Assembly: GCA_021613375.1 (NCBI GenBank)
Contig: CM038720.1
Span: 41,591,449 to 41,655,448 of the forward strand
From: Megaleporinus macrocephalus
Taxonomy: Eukaryota > Chordata > Actinopteri > Characiformes > Anostomidae
DNA: 64,000 nt
Direction: 5' to 3'
Position numbers and translations under genes: made by a program. Shown piece after piece: positions 25,696 through 38,819 of this stretch (positions within the stretch are counted from its first letter, which is position 1; every line of letters starts with the position of its first letter). The notes under the pieces are model-generated. The model did not search any database and was not told the DNA's origin. It saw only the letters and a list, made by a program, of their open reading frames with translations.

Positions 25696-26723
25696 ATGTA
25701 AAAATGAGAATGTATATTTTTATAAGAGCTATAAAACCACCAAACCTGTTTATCAGAACAAGATCTCAGCATCTACACTATCTTCTTCAGTCCTGTTAGA
25801 GAAGCAGCTCATGTAGCTCCTCATGAAGCTGCTGGTCAGAATGTTCAAAGTATGTAAACCTGCATCAGAGCAAATGAGCTCATTTCTAAAAGACCCTCTA
25901 AACATTCTTTAAACTCAACCAGATGTTTAATTCTGCTCCAGGAATAATTCCATACCGACTATTCTATAGTTCTGATCTCTTCACACTTATTCACTAATAT
26001 TAATACTATTAATATAGTACACAGAAGAAGAAGCTGGGGAGGTGTATGTGTATGTGTTGTATTATGTGTTGTATGTGTCTCATTGTGTGGGGCAGTGAGG
26101 TTAGTAGAGCAGGTCAGCGTCTACAGTAATCTGTGAACGTATGGTTAGACGTGACCTGCTGCTGCTGCTGCTGTGTTTAGGGTTATGATGACACGATATA
26201 ATATTCAGCTACACCCTGTAGGTCATCCTGTGATGCAGCTACACCGGGTGGAGAGATCTTTTGTGGATGCGTCTACAGAAATTATTTGGGTGACTATTTA
26301 CTTACATATGATTTCTATACGATAGCCTCGTAGTTCCTGCGTTAAACTGAAGAAGCTAAATTCTGACAGGAAGGTGTAAGTGGAAAATTGTGGAAAATGA
26401 GGTAAATGTAATTTTTCTGCTGAACGACTCGCTGAAGTGTTGTAATGAAGCACAATTACTGCACTCCTGGCATTTCAGGCATATTCAACACTGTGTTAGC
26501 CTGTATAATAGTAATGATAGTAATGAGCCAGTAGCAGCAGGCGCTGCACTGCAAGTGCTCCACTTGACTAGTGGACAAAAGAGGCACGGAGAGAGAATAA
26601 AGAGTGCTCAGCTTATCAGACAATAGGAGCCAGTTAAGACCTTTATTTCTCTTCTTTTGTTGGATCAGTGACAAAGAAACAGGTTGCCAGCCAAAGCCTT
26701 TGTGTACTGACAAAGAGCACATG

Positions 26724-26774
<51 letters not shown>

Positions 26775-28261
26775 GTATTGCTACACTTGTGATGTAATGA
26801 CAAACGAGTATAGATAGAAATGCAGCGAGTAAGCTTCTCAGCTGCTCAGGTCACTGAATTATCTAGAAATAAAAAGTCAAGGTGACTGAACATAGAGACC
26901 TGCGTGTCACTAGTAGACGCAATTTTAAGCAGAATGTATCTTGAAAGGACGTGCAAGCTGCTTTTACAGGTCCTCATAGGTCCTACGCTTGTGGCCTTTG
27001 CTCTAATCCAACAGTCCTATATATTTCTGACCACTGAGACCCCTATCAGTAAAGAGCAGCATCACTGTACAAACCTAGTTTTAGAGTAAACGTGAATATG
27101 CTGTATGTATGAACATCGTAGTTAAATAAAACAACCCCAGACTGTCACATCAGTATGTTACTTCACTTCAAAACACTGTTTCTATAAGATTCAACATATG
27201 CTGTGATTAAACGGTGATTAAGCCAGGTCTTGTTATATAACACTGTGGTATATATACTTTTCTAGCAATTTAATTCTAACTGACTGACTAACACGCAAAC
27301 ATAAATAATTAAGTATTCATATTTTAGATATTTTTATGGCTTATATTAAAAGCTATTTATATATTGTAATATATTAATCTAAATAGAAATAATATAATAT
27401 ACTGATCCAATATATTCAACTAAATAGTAGTAATAAATCTTATATATTGGTCCAATATCGTAATATAAATAGTATTAATATATTAATCCAGTGTGCTACT
27501 CTAAACAGTATTGATTTGTCTGGTATATAAATACAATCTAATACAATATATTAATCTTAGTAGTAATAATACATTGAATGTATTGATGCAATCTATTAAT
27601 GTAAAAGTAATAAGCTAAATATGTACAAAACCATAACTTATAGGGTAATTTCTATTCGGAGGAGATTGAAGCATAACCCCTAAAATACTATTATTTTCTA
27701 TTCCTTTTTATCTGAAGCTGGAAGATTTAGATTTGTCATGTGTTTCATTTTTAAATTATAACAATTCTTTTTAATTATTTAAGAATTAACTCATTTCATG
27801 TTACTACCAAAACAAAAGTCTGCGTCCTGAACCTTCAGCTACTGCTTCTTTCCTACCCCAGAAAACTGTGGAGGAATCAAAGAGAGGAAAAGAAGCGGGA
27901 AGAATGAAAGAACGAGTGGAAATTGGGGAATTTGGACAGCTGATTTCCTTTAACGTCAAATTTTATTTTGACTACTGACAAACTGGGCCAGTCACAACAT
28001 TCACTCGACATCACTCGACAGCGCTCCCCAAGTACTCCCGTACTCAGTCACAGCTGCTACACGGAACCAGCCGATTCACACTTCACCTACAAAATACACA
28101 ACACAGAGACAGCATAAAGAATTTAAAGTATGTGGATTCGCTCTGTTTTCCATCCTCTCCGAGCGTGACTGCGGGAAAGGCACCCTAAATCTTAAATCTA
28201 AGACTTCCTGGGTAGCACACATCAGTGTGTCCTCCACTGTACAGATACCAGAGATGATGAG

Positions 28262-29292
28262 TATCTCAGTAGTATCTCAGTAGTACATACAGTAACATAG
28301 AGACACTCAGCAGTACATACAGTAACATAGACACTCAGCAGTACATACAGTAACATAGACACTCAGCAGTACATACAGTAACACAGAGACACTCAGCAGT
28401 ACATACAGTAACATAGATACTCAGCAGTACATACAGTAACATAGAGATACTCAGCAGTACATACAGTAACATAGACACTCAGCAGTACATACAGTAACAT
28501 AGAGACACTCAGCAGTACATACAGTAACATAGAGATACTCAGCAGTACATACAGTAACATAGACACTCAGCAGTACATACAGTAACATAGAGACACTCAG
28601 CAGTACATACAGTAACATAGAGACACTCAGCAGTACATACAGTAACATAGACACTCAGCAGTACATACAGTAACATAGAGATACTCAGCAGTACATACAG
28701 TAACATAGAGATACTCAGCAGTACATACAGTAACATAGACACTCAGCAGTACATACAGTAACATAGAGATACTCAGCAGTACATACAGTAACATAGACAC
28801 TCAGCAGTACATACAGTAACATAGAGACACTCAGCAGTACATACAGTAACATAGACACTCAGCAGTACATACAGTAACATAGACACTCAGCAGTACATAC
28901 AGTAACATAGAGACACTCAGCAGTACATACAGTAACATAGAGATACTCAGCAGTACATACAGTAACATAGACACTCAGCAGTACATACAGTAACATAGAG
29001 ACACTCAGCAGTACATACAGTAACATAGACACTCAGCAGTACATACAGTAACATAGAGATACTCAGCAGTACATACAGTAACATAGACACTCAGCAGTAC
29101 ATACAGTAACATAGAGATACTCAGCAGTACATACAGTAACATAGACACTCAGCAGTACATACAGTAACATAGAGATACTCAGCAGTACATACAGTAACAT
29201 AGAGATACTCAGCAGTACATACAGTAACATAGAGATACTCAGCAGTACATACAGTAACATAGAGATACTCAGCAGTACATACAGTAACATAG
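28262..29292 (+). repeat. 28/30-bp minisatellite (about 35 copies)
   Basis: The unit is CAGCAGTACATACAGTAACA followed by TAGACACT (28), TAGAGACACT or TAGAGATACT (30). The length difference is one GA/AG dinucleotide. Minus-strand open frames rich in Leu/Cys/Thr are artefacts. Confidence 0.95.
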
Positions 29293-29436
29293 GAAATGAA
29301 TACGGGACAAGTTTAACCATGTTGTGCAGTAGGAGGGGTTGACAGTGGAGGTACTAATAATAATTATGACCAATGCCATGCAGCATGTTCACTCCTGATT
29401 GTTCATGCGCCACTAGATGGAAACGCTGACCTGACA

Positions 29437-29440
<4 letters not shown>

Positions 29441-29482
<42 letters not shown>
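29441..29482 (+). repeat. (CT)n microsatellite
   Basis: About 20 uninterrupted CT units. Confidence 0.95.
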
Positions 29483-29489
<7 letters not shown>

Positions 29490-30224
29490 ATGATTCACAG
29501 GCGTCTTGTTTTAAAGTTCAGAGCAGATGATGATGAATCTAGCAGAGAGACAGACCGACAGACAGATGAGGCCCTACTGACAGCCCACACCAGAGCGGCA
29601 CGCCTTTCTTCTATCATGGAGTTAATCATCAAATCCTTTCTTCTACTCCTGCTCGTTCCATCCAGCGTGCATCCCGGCGGCAGGCTCTATTCTGTACCTG
29701 GAGATTAATCACGGAACCCTTTGTTCCACTTTTTCATTTCTCATCCACCTTCCACAAAGCGCCACGGAGAGCAGATCTCTGAGCCGCCGCCCGTGACTGC
29801 GCTGGCTGATTCTGCCTCCGCTCCCTGATGAAAATGCACTGGAGCAGATGTGTCCCTGGACACAAAACACACGGTGAGTTAAACAAATAAACAAACAAAC
29901 ACATGCGCACACGCAGCGATGCTGATGACCTGGGAGAGGCAGGAACAGGCCACTCGAACCAGGAACAGTAAACACTGTCTACACAAACAAGTACACTAAT
30001 AAACATATCATACACTGTCCCCCGAGTTATATGAATAGCTCACATGACCAACAGGCCCTCCAAATAATAATGTTTATAGTTAATATAAAGAGAAAAGTAA
30101 TGCTTGCTTATAAAATTATATGTACACTGGGGCAGGAATAGGCTGAAGCTGGCCCTCATAAGTGGGTAACACTGTTGTTACACTGTCAAAGTTATTCCAT
30201 AATTGTATTCCATGTTGCACCTCA

Positions 30225-30295
30225 GGTTGATTGCTCACTCTAAATTGCCAGTAGGTGTGAGAAACCCTGAGACCCCAGCTAGTGGGATAAATCAG
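30225..30295 (+). mobile_element. truncated SINE fragment
   Basis: CACTCTAAATTGCCAGTAGG, TGTGAGAAACCC and CTAGTGGGATAAATC correspond to the body and end of the fish SINE type seen at 18.3 and 22.5 kb, with internal deletion. Confidence 0.5.
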
Positions 30296-30954
30296 AAATT
30301 AATCAATCAATCAACCTTTATTTTCACTCGGTAGTACATTGAGGAAGACCCTAATTTACAATGTCACTGAGCATTACAATTATTAAACAAAAAGGGATTG
30401 AAAATAAATTAAAATTTATTTTAATGAGTACTTAAAATATAAACCAAACAATAAGAATGGAGACTAAATTAAGTAAGATAAATCATAAAAGAAAAACAAC
30501 TAAAATCTGAATAAGAAACTAAAATCAGGAATAAGACAAGGTAAAAATAAATCAATAAAAGTAGATATAAATATAGTAGTAAACCATTAAATAGTAAAAG
30601 AAATAATAATAATAATAATAACAAAAGCATGATAAAAGTAATAATAACATAATAATATTAACAATAATAGAGTAATACAAATAACTAAAAAAACTGTAAA
30701 ACTAAAATTACTACTAAAACTAAAATTAAATAAAACATGTATGTATGGATGCATCTGAGGGATTAGTTTGTAATTTGCATCATACACAAGGTCTCACTGA
30801 GCCATAGTAAAGCTGTGTTTAACAGGCTGAAGGTTCTTCACGCACAGGAGACTGAAAGTTGCTTTTGTGTGCATCACTGAAAGGGAGGAAACCCACACCA
30901 GCAGGATCTCACTGGAAATGTGTTTATATATCTCTATTTTTCTTTATTTATTCT

Positions 30955-31150
30955 TCTGCATTGTTTATTATTATTACACGACAGCCGCTGTTTACATTGC
31001 GTGAAAGCTACATGATGAATGGACCAATAGAAATGCTCCAACATGGCTTGTAAATAATTCTGGTTTCATTAACTTACATTGAAAGTGAAGACAGTTTTTG
31101 TTCTCTCCTGTAAAGTTGCCCCTCTGGAGATATTTTTCTTTGAACAGTGA
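30955..31150 (+). mobile_element. dispersed fish repeat, family G, copy 3
   Basis: CGACAGCCGCTGTTTACATT, GGACCAATAGAAATGCTCC, AACTTACATTGAAAGTGAAG and TTTTTGTTCTCTCCTGTAAA in the same order as copy 1. Confidence 0.65.
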
Positions 31151-32688
31151 TGATATGTAACAGAAAAATTCAAAGTATACTGTAACAAAGTGTTTGTGTA
31201 TGAAGTACAAATCAGAGCCTGCTATCCAAAGCAGTGTTCTGCAAAGGGGCGTCCTCCCTGAGCCATGTAAACCATTCGCACCTGCTGCACAATCAAACTC
31301 AACAATGCTCCTTCTACAATCCTCCCTGCTTTAAAAGTGTGCCAGTCTACAAATAAGTAGACCTATAGAGAACAGAATTAGGTATAAACAAACAATATTT
31401 ATTTATCTACAGTGTTTAAGGTAGTAAATTAGACTGGGCTGGTTTGTGCAGGGTAAAGTAATGTAACATACAGAATTAGTTCCATTAAGACAAGGATTTA
31501 AAACAATATTGATCAAATAGTGGCCTTTTTTGGATCTTATGTATGTATTTATTTATATTTGCTTTGTCCTCTCTCTTAATTTTTCCATTTTTGTTGTTCA
31601 CTCTTAGGAAAAAACATTATTGTGTGGGTACCTTTTTAATTTAATGAGGTATAAACTGTGTAAATGCACCCTCAAAGGTACATCAGGGTTTCAGGTCAGC
31701 GTGTTTTTCCCATAAGCACATCTTTAAAACCAGACTGAAAAAATAAGAAGGCTGGAGACATGCCAGTGTGCAATGAAAAGGTTATATTTACACTGGTTGC
31801 ACATATTAAAGTTATGTTTTCTCAAAATGATAAATTTATATCCTACATGTTAAACCAACATGACTTTTTTTTACATTTATTTAAAACATTTATTTAATGT
31901 AAAGCATATTTACATATAATATGTTGAATGAACATGACTTTTTTACATTTATGTAATACATTTATTTAATGTAAAGTATATTCTATAATATGTCAAATTA
32001 GCATGAACCTTTTATATTTATTTTTACATGTATGGAGACAATACAAATTTTAAAAGATAATTAAAATAATCAAATCAAATGGGCTAAAATAGGACTGCCC
32101 GCCTGTAAGAGTCAGATTACTTACAGATAAACTTAGAAGTAAAAGTAGGATCACTTAAACTACTGAGAATACAAATCCATCAACGTTGTAGAGTAACTAC
32201 AGTAGTTACCCACCCCTGAGTACAGAGAGTCTTCAGCCGACGTCTCCAGCGCCTCTAAACATCATACAGACAGACAGGGTGAAGCATACAGAAGGAAATG
32301 GAACCGAATGGGACCGAGCGTGACATCTGAGCGCCGTGACAGGATCTACAGGAGCTTTCAGTAGCATCTGAGCGGGGTTTCTCCTAGTGGCCCAGCTACT
32401 GGTCCTGAGTCGTGGCTGTGTTGAGATCAGGCCTGTCAGTCAAACCCACGCGCTCTACAGGAGCACAGCCACGTGGGCGAAAGCTTCACACTCCTGCTAT
32501 TTCCAGTTCAAATGCAGAAAAGATGCTTTTCGGAGCTCCCTTTCCTCTGAAGGGGGTTTTCCTTCAGGGCTAGTGAAGCAGCAGAGCGGTCTCGCTGAAG
32601 AGCGAAGGTGTCGATAATCTGCAGGTATAAAAATGGAAGGAAGTTCCTACATAGCTAAAATACAATAATGGTCCAAATTCAAGGCTAT

Positions 32689-32691
<3 letters not shown>

Positions 32692-32780
<89 letters not shown>
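32692..32780 (+). repeat. (TA)n microsatellite
   Basis: About 42 uninterrupted TA units. Confidence 0.97.
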
Positions 32781-32825
32781 CCTGTTAGCATCACAGCTTT
32801 AGTGCAACACTTCCCTGTCCTTCTG

Positions 32826-33740
32826 GGCCCCATATGGGTTTTATCTGGGTTGTATGGGTTGTACGTAGGCTTTTTAGTGGCTTTTTATTGTGATAGATGG
32901 ACCCCAATTGGGTTATATCTTTGGACCCCAGTTGAGTTATATCTTTGGGTTCCAATTGGGTTATAATGTTGGACCCCAATTGGGTTATGTCTTTGGGTCC
33001 CAGTTGGGCTATATTTTTGGACTCCAGTTGGGTTATGTCTTTGGGTCCCAGTTGGATTATATCTTTGGACCTCAGTTGGAACATAATTTTGGGCTACAGT
33101 TGGGCTACAGACGTGGGTCCCAGGTGCGTTATAATTTCTGGCCCCAGTTGGATTGTAATTTCTGGCCCCAGTTGGGTTATAACTTTGGACCCCAGTTGAG
33201 TTCTAACTTTGGGACCCAGTTGGGTTATAACTTTGGACCCCAGTAGAGTTATAACTTTGGGACCCTGTTGGGTTATAACTTTGAACCCCAGTTAAGTTCT
33301 AACTTAGGGACCCAGTTGGGAGTATAACTTTGGACCCCAGTTGAGTTCTAACTTTGGGACCCAGTTGGATTATAACTTTGGACCCCAGTTGAGTTATAAC
33401 TTTGGGACCCAGTTGGGTTATAACTTTGGGACCCAGTTGGGTTATAACTTTGGACCCCAGTTGAGTTATAACTTTGGGACCCAGTTGGGTTATAACTTTG
33501 GACCCCAGTTGAGTTCTAACTTTGGGACCCTGTTGGGTTATAACTTTGGACCCAGTTGAGTTCTAACTTTGGACCCAGTTGAGTTCTAACTTTGGGACCC
33601 AGTTGGGGGTATAACTTTGGATGCCAGTTTGGCTACAGTTGTGGGTTACTGCCACAGGTGTGGGCTCCAGGTGGGTTACCATTGTGGCACCCAGTTAGGC
33701 TACATCTGTGGTCCCAGCAGGCTTACAGTTATTTCTGTTA
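32826..33740 (+). repeat. 24-bp minisatellite
   Basis: The unit is GTTGGGTTATAACTTTGGAC plus CCCA; GTTG recurs every 24 bases (33,171, 33,195). Because 24 is a multiple of 3, forward frames give an 8-residue repeat (YNFGPQLG) for up to 118 codons, but single-base slips break the frame and there is no flanking gene structure. Edges are degenerate. Confidence 0.93.
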
Positions 33741-34555
33741 TGAATGTGGATGATTATTCACATGGACCCCACTTGCAGCCCAGATTGGCCCCACAAACCT
33801 TTGTGAGCTCATTCTACAACTACGTAGACATGTTGGCTGGGAAAAGAAGCAAACTGCAGACAGTAAACATGTCTTGGCTGATCAGCTGCAGTGGAGGTGG
33901 GAGGAAAACGATATAAAGGTTTTATTTTTACAGCTATCGCTTTAAGCAGGATGATCTCGCCAGCTAACATCTTACTACTGCATACAGAACTCAGGAAAGA
34001 AAAGCAGATTAGGAGCATTAGCTTATCTCCCCAAGGCTTCCTCTAAACCCGTGTTACCTTTATATGACAGTTGTTCTCTCTTTTTTCCAGAATAAAAGAA
34101 ATTAGATTAATTTTGACTCTGCTTTGGCTGAACCAGGCTTGTCTTTGCTGTCCCCTCTGGCGAGCAGTCTGTGGGAGGTGTTTGGTATTTGAAGTAAAAC
34201 TCTGAGTGAACAGTCAGCCTGCTATCTGCTCAGCTGGAAGCTGCCCTTTTACACTGACCCAGCGTCAGTTTTGTCTATACTTCACGGCTGTTTAATATTT
34301 GGATGTGGTGAGGAGCAGGATCTCCCGTCCTCCACTGCTAAGATACATACTTGTCAAATCTTCGTGCTGGTTCTTAGAGAAACTCTCCGAGTGCACTGCA
34401 GAGCTGAGCGTGCTGTGAGAGGATCTGCACATATTAGGAAAAGCATGTGAAGCCTTCACCCTCAGGCTGATACGTGAGGCCTATACAGTAGCAGTCAAAA
34501 GTTTGGAAACAGCTGTTCAAATAAGGCTTTTGTCTTTAATGGTTTAATGTTATCA
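33741..34555. other. intergenic DNA
   Basis: No gene. GCAGTCAAAAGTTTGGAAAC at 34,491-34,510 is a Tc1-like terminal motif just before the A-box array. Confidence 0.5.
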
Positions 34556-35372
34556 CCGTACTAACCACTACACCACTGTACTAACCACTACACCACTGTA
34601 CTAACCACTACACCACCATACTAACCACTACACCACCATACTAACCACTACACCACCGTACTAACCACTACACCACCATACTAACCACTACACCACCATA
34701 CTAACCACTACACCACCATACTAACCACTACACCACCATACTGACCACTACACCACCATACTAACCACTACACCACCATACTGACCACTACACCACCATA
34801 CTAACCACTACACCACCATACTGACCACTACACCACCATACTGACCACTACACCACCATACTAACCACTACACCATCATACTAACCACTACACCACCATA
34901 CTAACCACTACACCACCATACTAACCACTACACCACCATACTGACCACTACACCACCGTACTAACCACTACACCACCATACTAACCACTACACCACCATA
35001 CTAACCACTACACCACCTTACTAACCACTACACCACCGTACTAACCAGTACACCACCGTACTAACCACTACACCACCATACTAACCACTACACCACTGTA
35101 CTGACCACTACACCACTGTACTAATCACTACACCACCGTACTAACCACTACACCACCGTACTAACCACTACACCACCATACTAACCACTACACCACCGTA
35201 CTAACCACTACACCACCGTACTGACCACTACACCACCATACTAACCACTACACCACCATACTAACCACTACACCACCATACTAACCACTACACCACCGTA
35301 CTGACCACTACACCACCATACTGACCACTACACCACCATACTAACCACTACACCACCGTGCCGCTGTAATGA
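34556..35372 (-). repeat. inverted 20-bp SINE A-box minisatellite (40 copies)
   Basis: The unit CTAACCACTACACCACCATA is the reverse complement of the 16.87-kb unit. 34,561-35,360 is exactly 40 x 20 bases. On the minus strand the array starts with GCGGCACGGTGGTGTAGTGG (about 35,364-35,345), the usual 5' start of the tRNA-derived SINE. The SINE body and B-box are absent at the other end. Confidence 0.96.
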
Positions 35373-36440
35373 GGAAATTAAAGCTCTAAAATAACATTAA
35401 TGGATTTGTACATTGACGAGAAACTAAGCAGAGCTTCCTCTGAGATACTCTTCCAGCAGGACTGGAGAAGTTCTTATTTTTCTTTATAGGGTATTTAGGG
35501 TGTTCTGACCTGTGACCATAAGTGTTTCAACCGTTTGTTCATGTTTGATCCAGTAGTGTAAATCCGTGTATACGCTTTGTGTTATAAAACCTTATTATTG
35601 TGGTAAAAAAAGGATTTTAGGAGGCATTCATGCAGGAGTTCACATCATTCCAAGAATTCAGTAACACATTCGTGCAGTTGTGCAGTACAAACATGTTTGT
35701 TCCTTTGTATGAATTTCTTGCACCCGAGTGTAAATGTCCAGTATACTGGACACTGAGTTTTATGTTTGCCAGTAAATAAAAACATATCACATATTATTGT
35801 ATTTAAATCATAGCAGAGAACATGTTTGATAGCAAACAAGTTGGTTGTAAGGTGACCTGTCTTGTGGCTGAGGAGGTTTCAACCACCAAAAAATAGATAA
35901 AACCCATTTACATTTTTAGAATTTAAAGAATTGGCCATGCACACAAAGGAATTTGACCTCCATATTTAACCCATCCATGCGGTGACACTCCCACACACAC
36001 ACACATGCTAGTGAACACACACCTTGTTCCAGCTCAGTGCCTCACTAAAGGCAGGCACTCTGAGCATGGGGGTGATGTACTCTGTGGCATCTGACCGACA
36101 AGAGCTGTATAGATAAACAGTAACCAGTGTGTAGCTTCCCACAGATGGAGAGCAGCTCCCCCTCTCTCTCTTATATCTAAAGGAGGAACAACAGTGATTG
36201 AGATTCATGGTATGTACAGGTCCAGTCTCCTTATTACACTGTGTAACAATGTGCATTCTGTTTCTCCCAGCTCGAAGGTACACACTTATATTTTCATAAC
36301 CACATTTTAAAAACCAGAGCAATGAAATAAAAGGCTGGAGGCAACACGGGGCATTCAGATTTAATACAATCTAATAATATCATTTCAGTGGATTATTGTA
36401 CAATTACGTTATCTAGCTAAAGGTAATGAGATGTGCTCTT
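35373..36440. other. intergenic DNA
   Basis: No gene. A fragment of the CA-containing dispersed element lies at about 35,930-36,020. Open frames of 64 and 104 codons match nothing. Confidence 0.5.
35930..36020 (+). mobile_element. fragment of dispersed CA-containing element
   Basis: TTAACCCATCCATGCGGTGA, CACTCCC, (CA)n and GCTAGTGAACACACAC match the leading part of the element at 49.0 kb. Confidence 0.55.
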
Positions 36441-36953
36441 AAGGGTATCATCGCAGAGACAAGAGGGGTATCACCACAAAGACAAGAGGGGTATCATCCC
36501 ATAGACAAGAGGGGTATCACCCCTAAGACAAGAGGGGTATCACCCCAGAGACAAAAGGAGTATCACCACAAAGACAAGAGGGGAATCATACCATAGTCAA
36601 GAGGGGAATCACCCCCAAGACAAGAGAAAAAATATGTATCACCACAAAGACAAGAGAGATAACACCCAAGAGACAAGAAGGGTACCACCACAGAGACAAG
36701 AACAACACCACCCCAGAGACAAGAAGGGTACCACCCTATTGATACAACGGGCATCCCCCCAGAGACAAGAGGGTACCAGCCCAGTGACAAGAGAGAAAAC
36801 ACCCCAGAGACAAGAGGGTACCACCTCAGAGATAAGAAGGATACCACCCCAGAGACAAGAAGTGTATCACCCCAGAGATATTGGGGTACCACCCCTGAGA
36901 CAAGAGATGTACCACCCCAAAGACAAAAAGGATACCACCCCAGTGAGAGTTAG
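36441..36953 (+). repeat. 23/24-bp minisatellite (about 22 copies)
   Basis: The unit is roughly AGACAAGAGGGGTATCACCC plus CAG; GACAAG recurs at 36,458, 36,481 and 36,504. The right half changes to GGGTACCACC. Minus-strand Ser/Leu/Trp-rich frames are artefacts. Confidence 0.92.
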
Positions 36954-37044
36954 TACCTTCTCTTGAGAGTGTTTAACATTTGGTGTGTAACTATTAATAT
37001 TTATTCTAGTCTGTACCAAAGTGCTAGAAATTCTGCAGACGTCA

Positions 37045-37295
37045 CTGTCCAAAGAAAAAACAGGTTTCTCCATATTTGTCCATTTGGATTTTTCAATATT
37101 CTTTGAAGAGCGTGTATTGTTTGAAGAGTGTATATATCCTGTGAAAGTTTAATGATGAATGGACGAAAATAAATTCTCAAAATCACTCAAAATAAAATCT
37201 CCTTACATTGACTTGCACTGAAAGTGAGGAAGGTTTTTGTTCTCTCCTGTAAACTCACTCATTTGGAGACTTGTTTTTCTTTGGACAGCGACGAT
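37045..37295 (+). mobile_element. dispersed fish repeat, family G, copy 4
   Basis: GTGAAAGTTTAATGATGAAT, TTACATTGACTTGCACTGAA, TTTTTGTTCTCTCCTGTAAA and TTGGAGACTTGTTTTTCTTT follow the order of the other copies. Confidence 0.6.
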
Positions 37296-37794
37296 GGTCT
37301 GCAGTTCCTGCTAACGTACCAGAGACATTCCAGCGTGAGTCCCCACACGGAGTGGAGACATGTTTTTTGTGTGCAAGCAGGAAAAGCAGGGTGTGTTATT
37401 AAACAGAGACTGTGTACGTTTCTTTTGACTCTATATGATAAGCGGGGCAGCGCTGGCAGAGTGACTCTAGGTTTTAGGTAAATAGGATTATTACCCGGTC
37501 GCTGGTGACAGGCAGCCTTTGATTTCCAGTCTTAAGGATTTATTTCCTATAGCCACTGCTCTTACGCAACTCTGTGGAATGTCAGAATAACTTAAGTTAT
37601 CAGAGATTGATTCTATTTTGAGGAAAGGAAAGTAGGCAGGCACAGATGGGGGTGGGGGAGTGGGGTTAGGGTTGTGCGTGTGGTGGGGTGGGGGATTTAA
37701 CTCGCTGAACGTTTTCTGTCAATCACATTAACATTTACTTCAGCCTGTTCTTAAAATTGGTGTGGTGGTGCTCCATTAAAGGGACCCCCGGCTG

Positions 37795-38819
37795 GTAACA
37801 CTTGTAAGCGTTAATATGGTGTAATGACTCTAAATTATTAATACATGTTTAAAAAATCACTAAAAGCATCAGATTTATTAGATTTTGTGTAAAATCCGCT
37901 GCACGTGGGTCTCCATTGTTGTATCTACTGACGTGATCAGCGGGTAGTGACGTCAAATGGTTGCAGTAACCGGCCGTCACGCTCGAGCACAGCTAGCTAC
38001 TAAACATGCTACTCTTCAGTCTTTACAGTTTGAACTAGAACTCAACATTTCTGACATCAGCGGCGACATCACACACCACGTTAGTGTAAATGGTGAACAG
38101 AGAGGGTGGAGGAGAGAGTGACACAGTGCTGGAGTTGTTGTGAAGCTGTGTGTTGGTGTTGACGGAGAAGGAGAGTGTCTGTTAAAGGAGCTCCGCTTTC
38201 TAGCGGGAAACATTCACACTCAGTAAACAGCTCGATACACTGAACGGGAGTGTCTCTGAGCTTCACACTCCTTTATTAGTGAAGTAGTATGTTCACTACT
38301 GAGACTGGACTTTCACCTTCAAGATCCACAAACGAGGAGAAGCAGCTGACGCTAACGCTAAAGGTTCTCAGGAGAGAGTCCAGCGCATGTTCACGTTCAC
38401 GGTTCTTCTCGACTGGAGTGAGGAGAGCAGAGCGGGGGTCTTTGGGTAGCTGTGCTGGTCCACACGCTGCTTCACTAACTATTCTCCTTGTTTATGTTTG
38501 TGAAGCTGTTTAGACTAATATCAGTCTTCACACTGCCTTTCACTGAAACAACATCAACAACACAATGTACATGGTTTTCTTTAAGCTAGGTTAGTAACTA
38601 ACATTCACTCCTTCACACCACAGTCCAGTTCAGACCTGAAACCATCTGACCTCATCTACCCAGCAGGCACTGCGGTCAGTAATAATGGCTGCGTCCATAT
38701 GATAAATATTTAGAATAAAAGAGTTAATTTATTAATAAATCTGATACATTTTGTGATGTTTTATAACATGTATTAACAATTCAGAATCATTACACCATAT
38801 TAAGGCCTACAAGTGTTAC
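37795..38819. mobile_element. 1,025-bp element with about 100-bp terminal inverted repeats
   Basis: The left end GTAACACTTGTAAGCGTTAA...ATATGGTGTAATGACTC is mirrored at the right end by ATTACACCATATTAAGGCCT...AAGTGTTAC. Similarity extends about 100 bases inward (ATACATGTTTAAAA, CATCAGATTTATTA). The core has no transposase frame, so it is a non-autonomous DNA transposon; the superfamily is not identified and no clear target-site duplication is visible. Confidence 0.75.
37948..37955 (+). promoter_or_regulatory. CRE palindrome TGACGTCA
   Basis: A full CREB/ATF consensus, lying inside the 1,025-bp TIR element about 6 kb upstream of nbea. Confidence 0.3.

Larger units (their letters stand above)
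24020..28261. other. intergenic DNA with dispersed repeats
   Basis: No gene. It holds a CA/CATA microsatellite (24,127-24,223), family G copy 2, an (AAAT)n run (about 25,260-25,285), a Tc1-like remnant (25,549), a (GT)n run (26,731-26,770) and a very AT-rich stretch at 27.25-27.80 kb. Open frames are short and unmatched. Confidence 0.6.
29483..32690. other. intergenic DNA, partly GC-rich, partly AT-rich
   Basis: No confident gene. 29.48-29.90 kb is GC-richer and non-repetitive, with a short signal-peptide-like frame and a GTGAGT at about 29,875. 30.3-30.8 kb is an AAT-rich stretch. 31.86-32.02 kb holds three diverged copies of a roughly 70-bp AT-rich unit (AACATGACTTTTTTTTACAT). Confidence 0.5.

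Noticed and set aside
29060..29320. Leu/Cys/Thr-rich minus-strand frame
   Set aside because: It lies entirely within the 28/30-bp minisatellite.
32890..33559. Forward frames with an 8-residue YNFGPQLG repeat, possible structural protein
   Set aside because: The 24-bp period keeps frame by arithmetic. Single-base slips break it at several points and no flanking exon signals exist.
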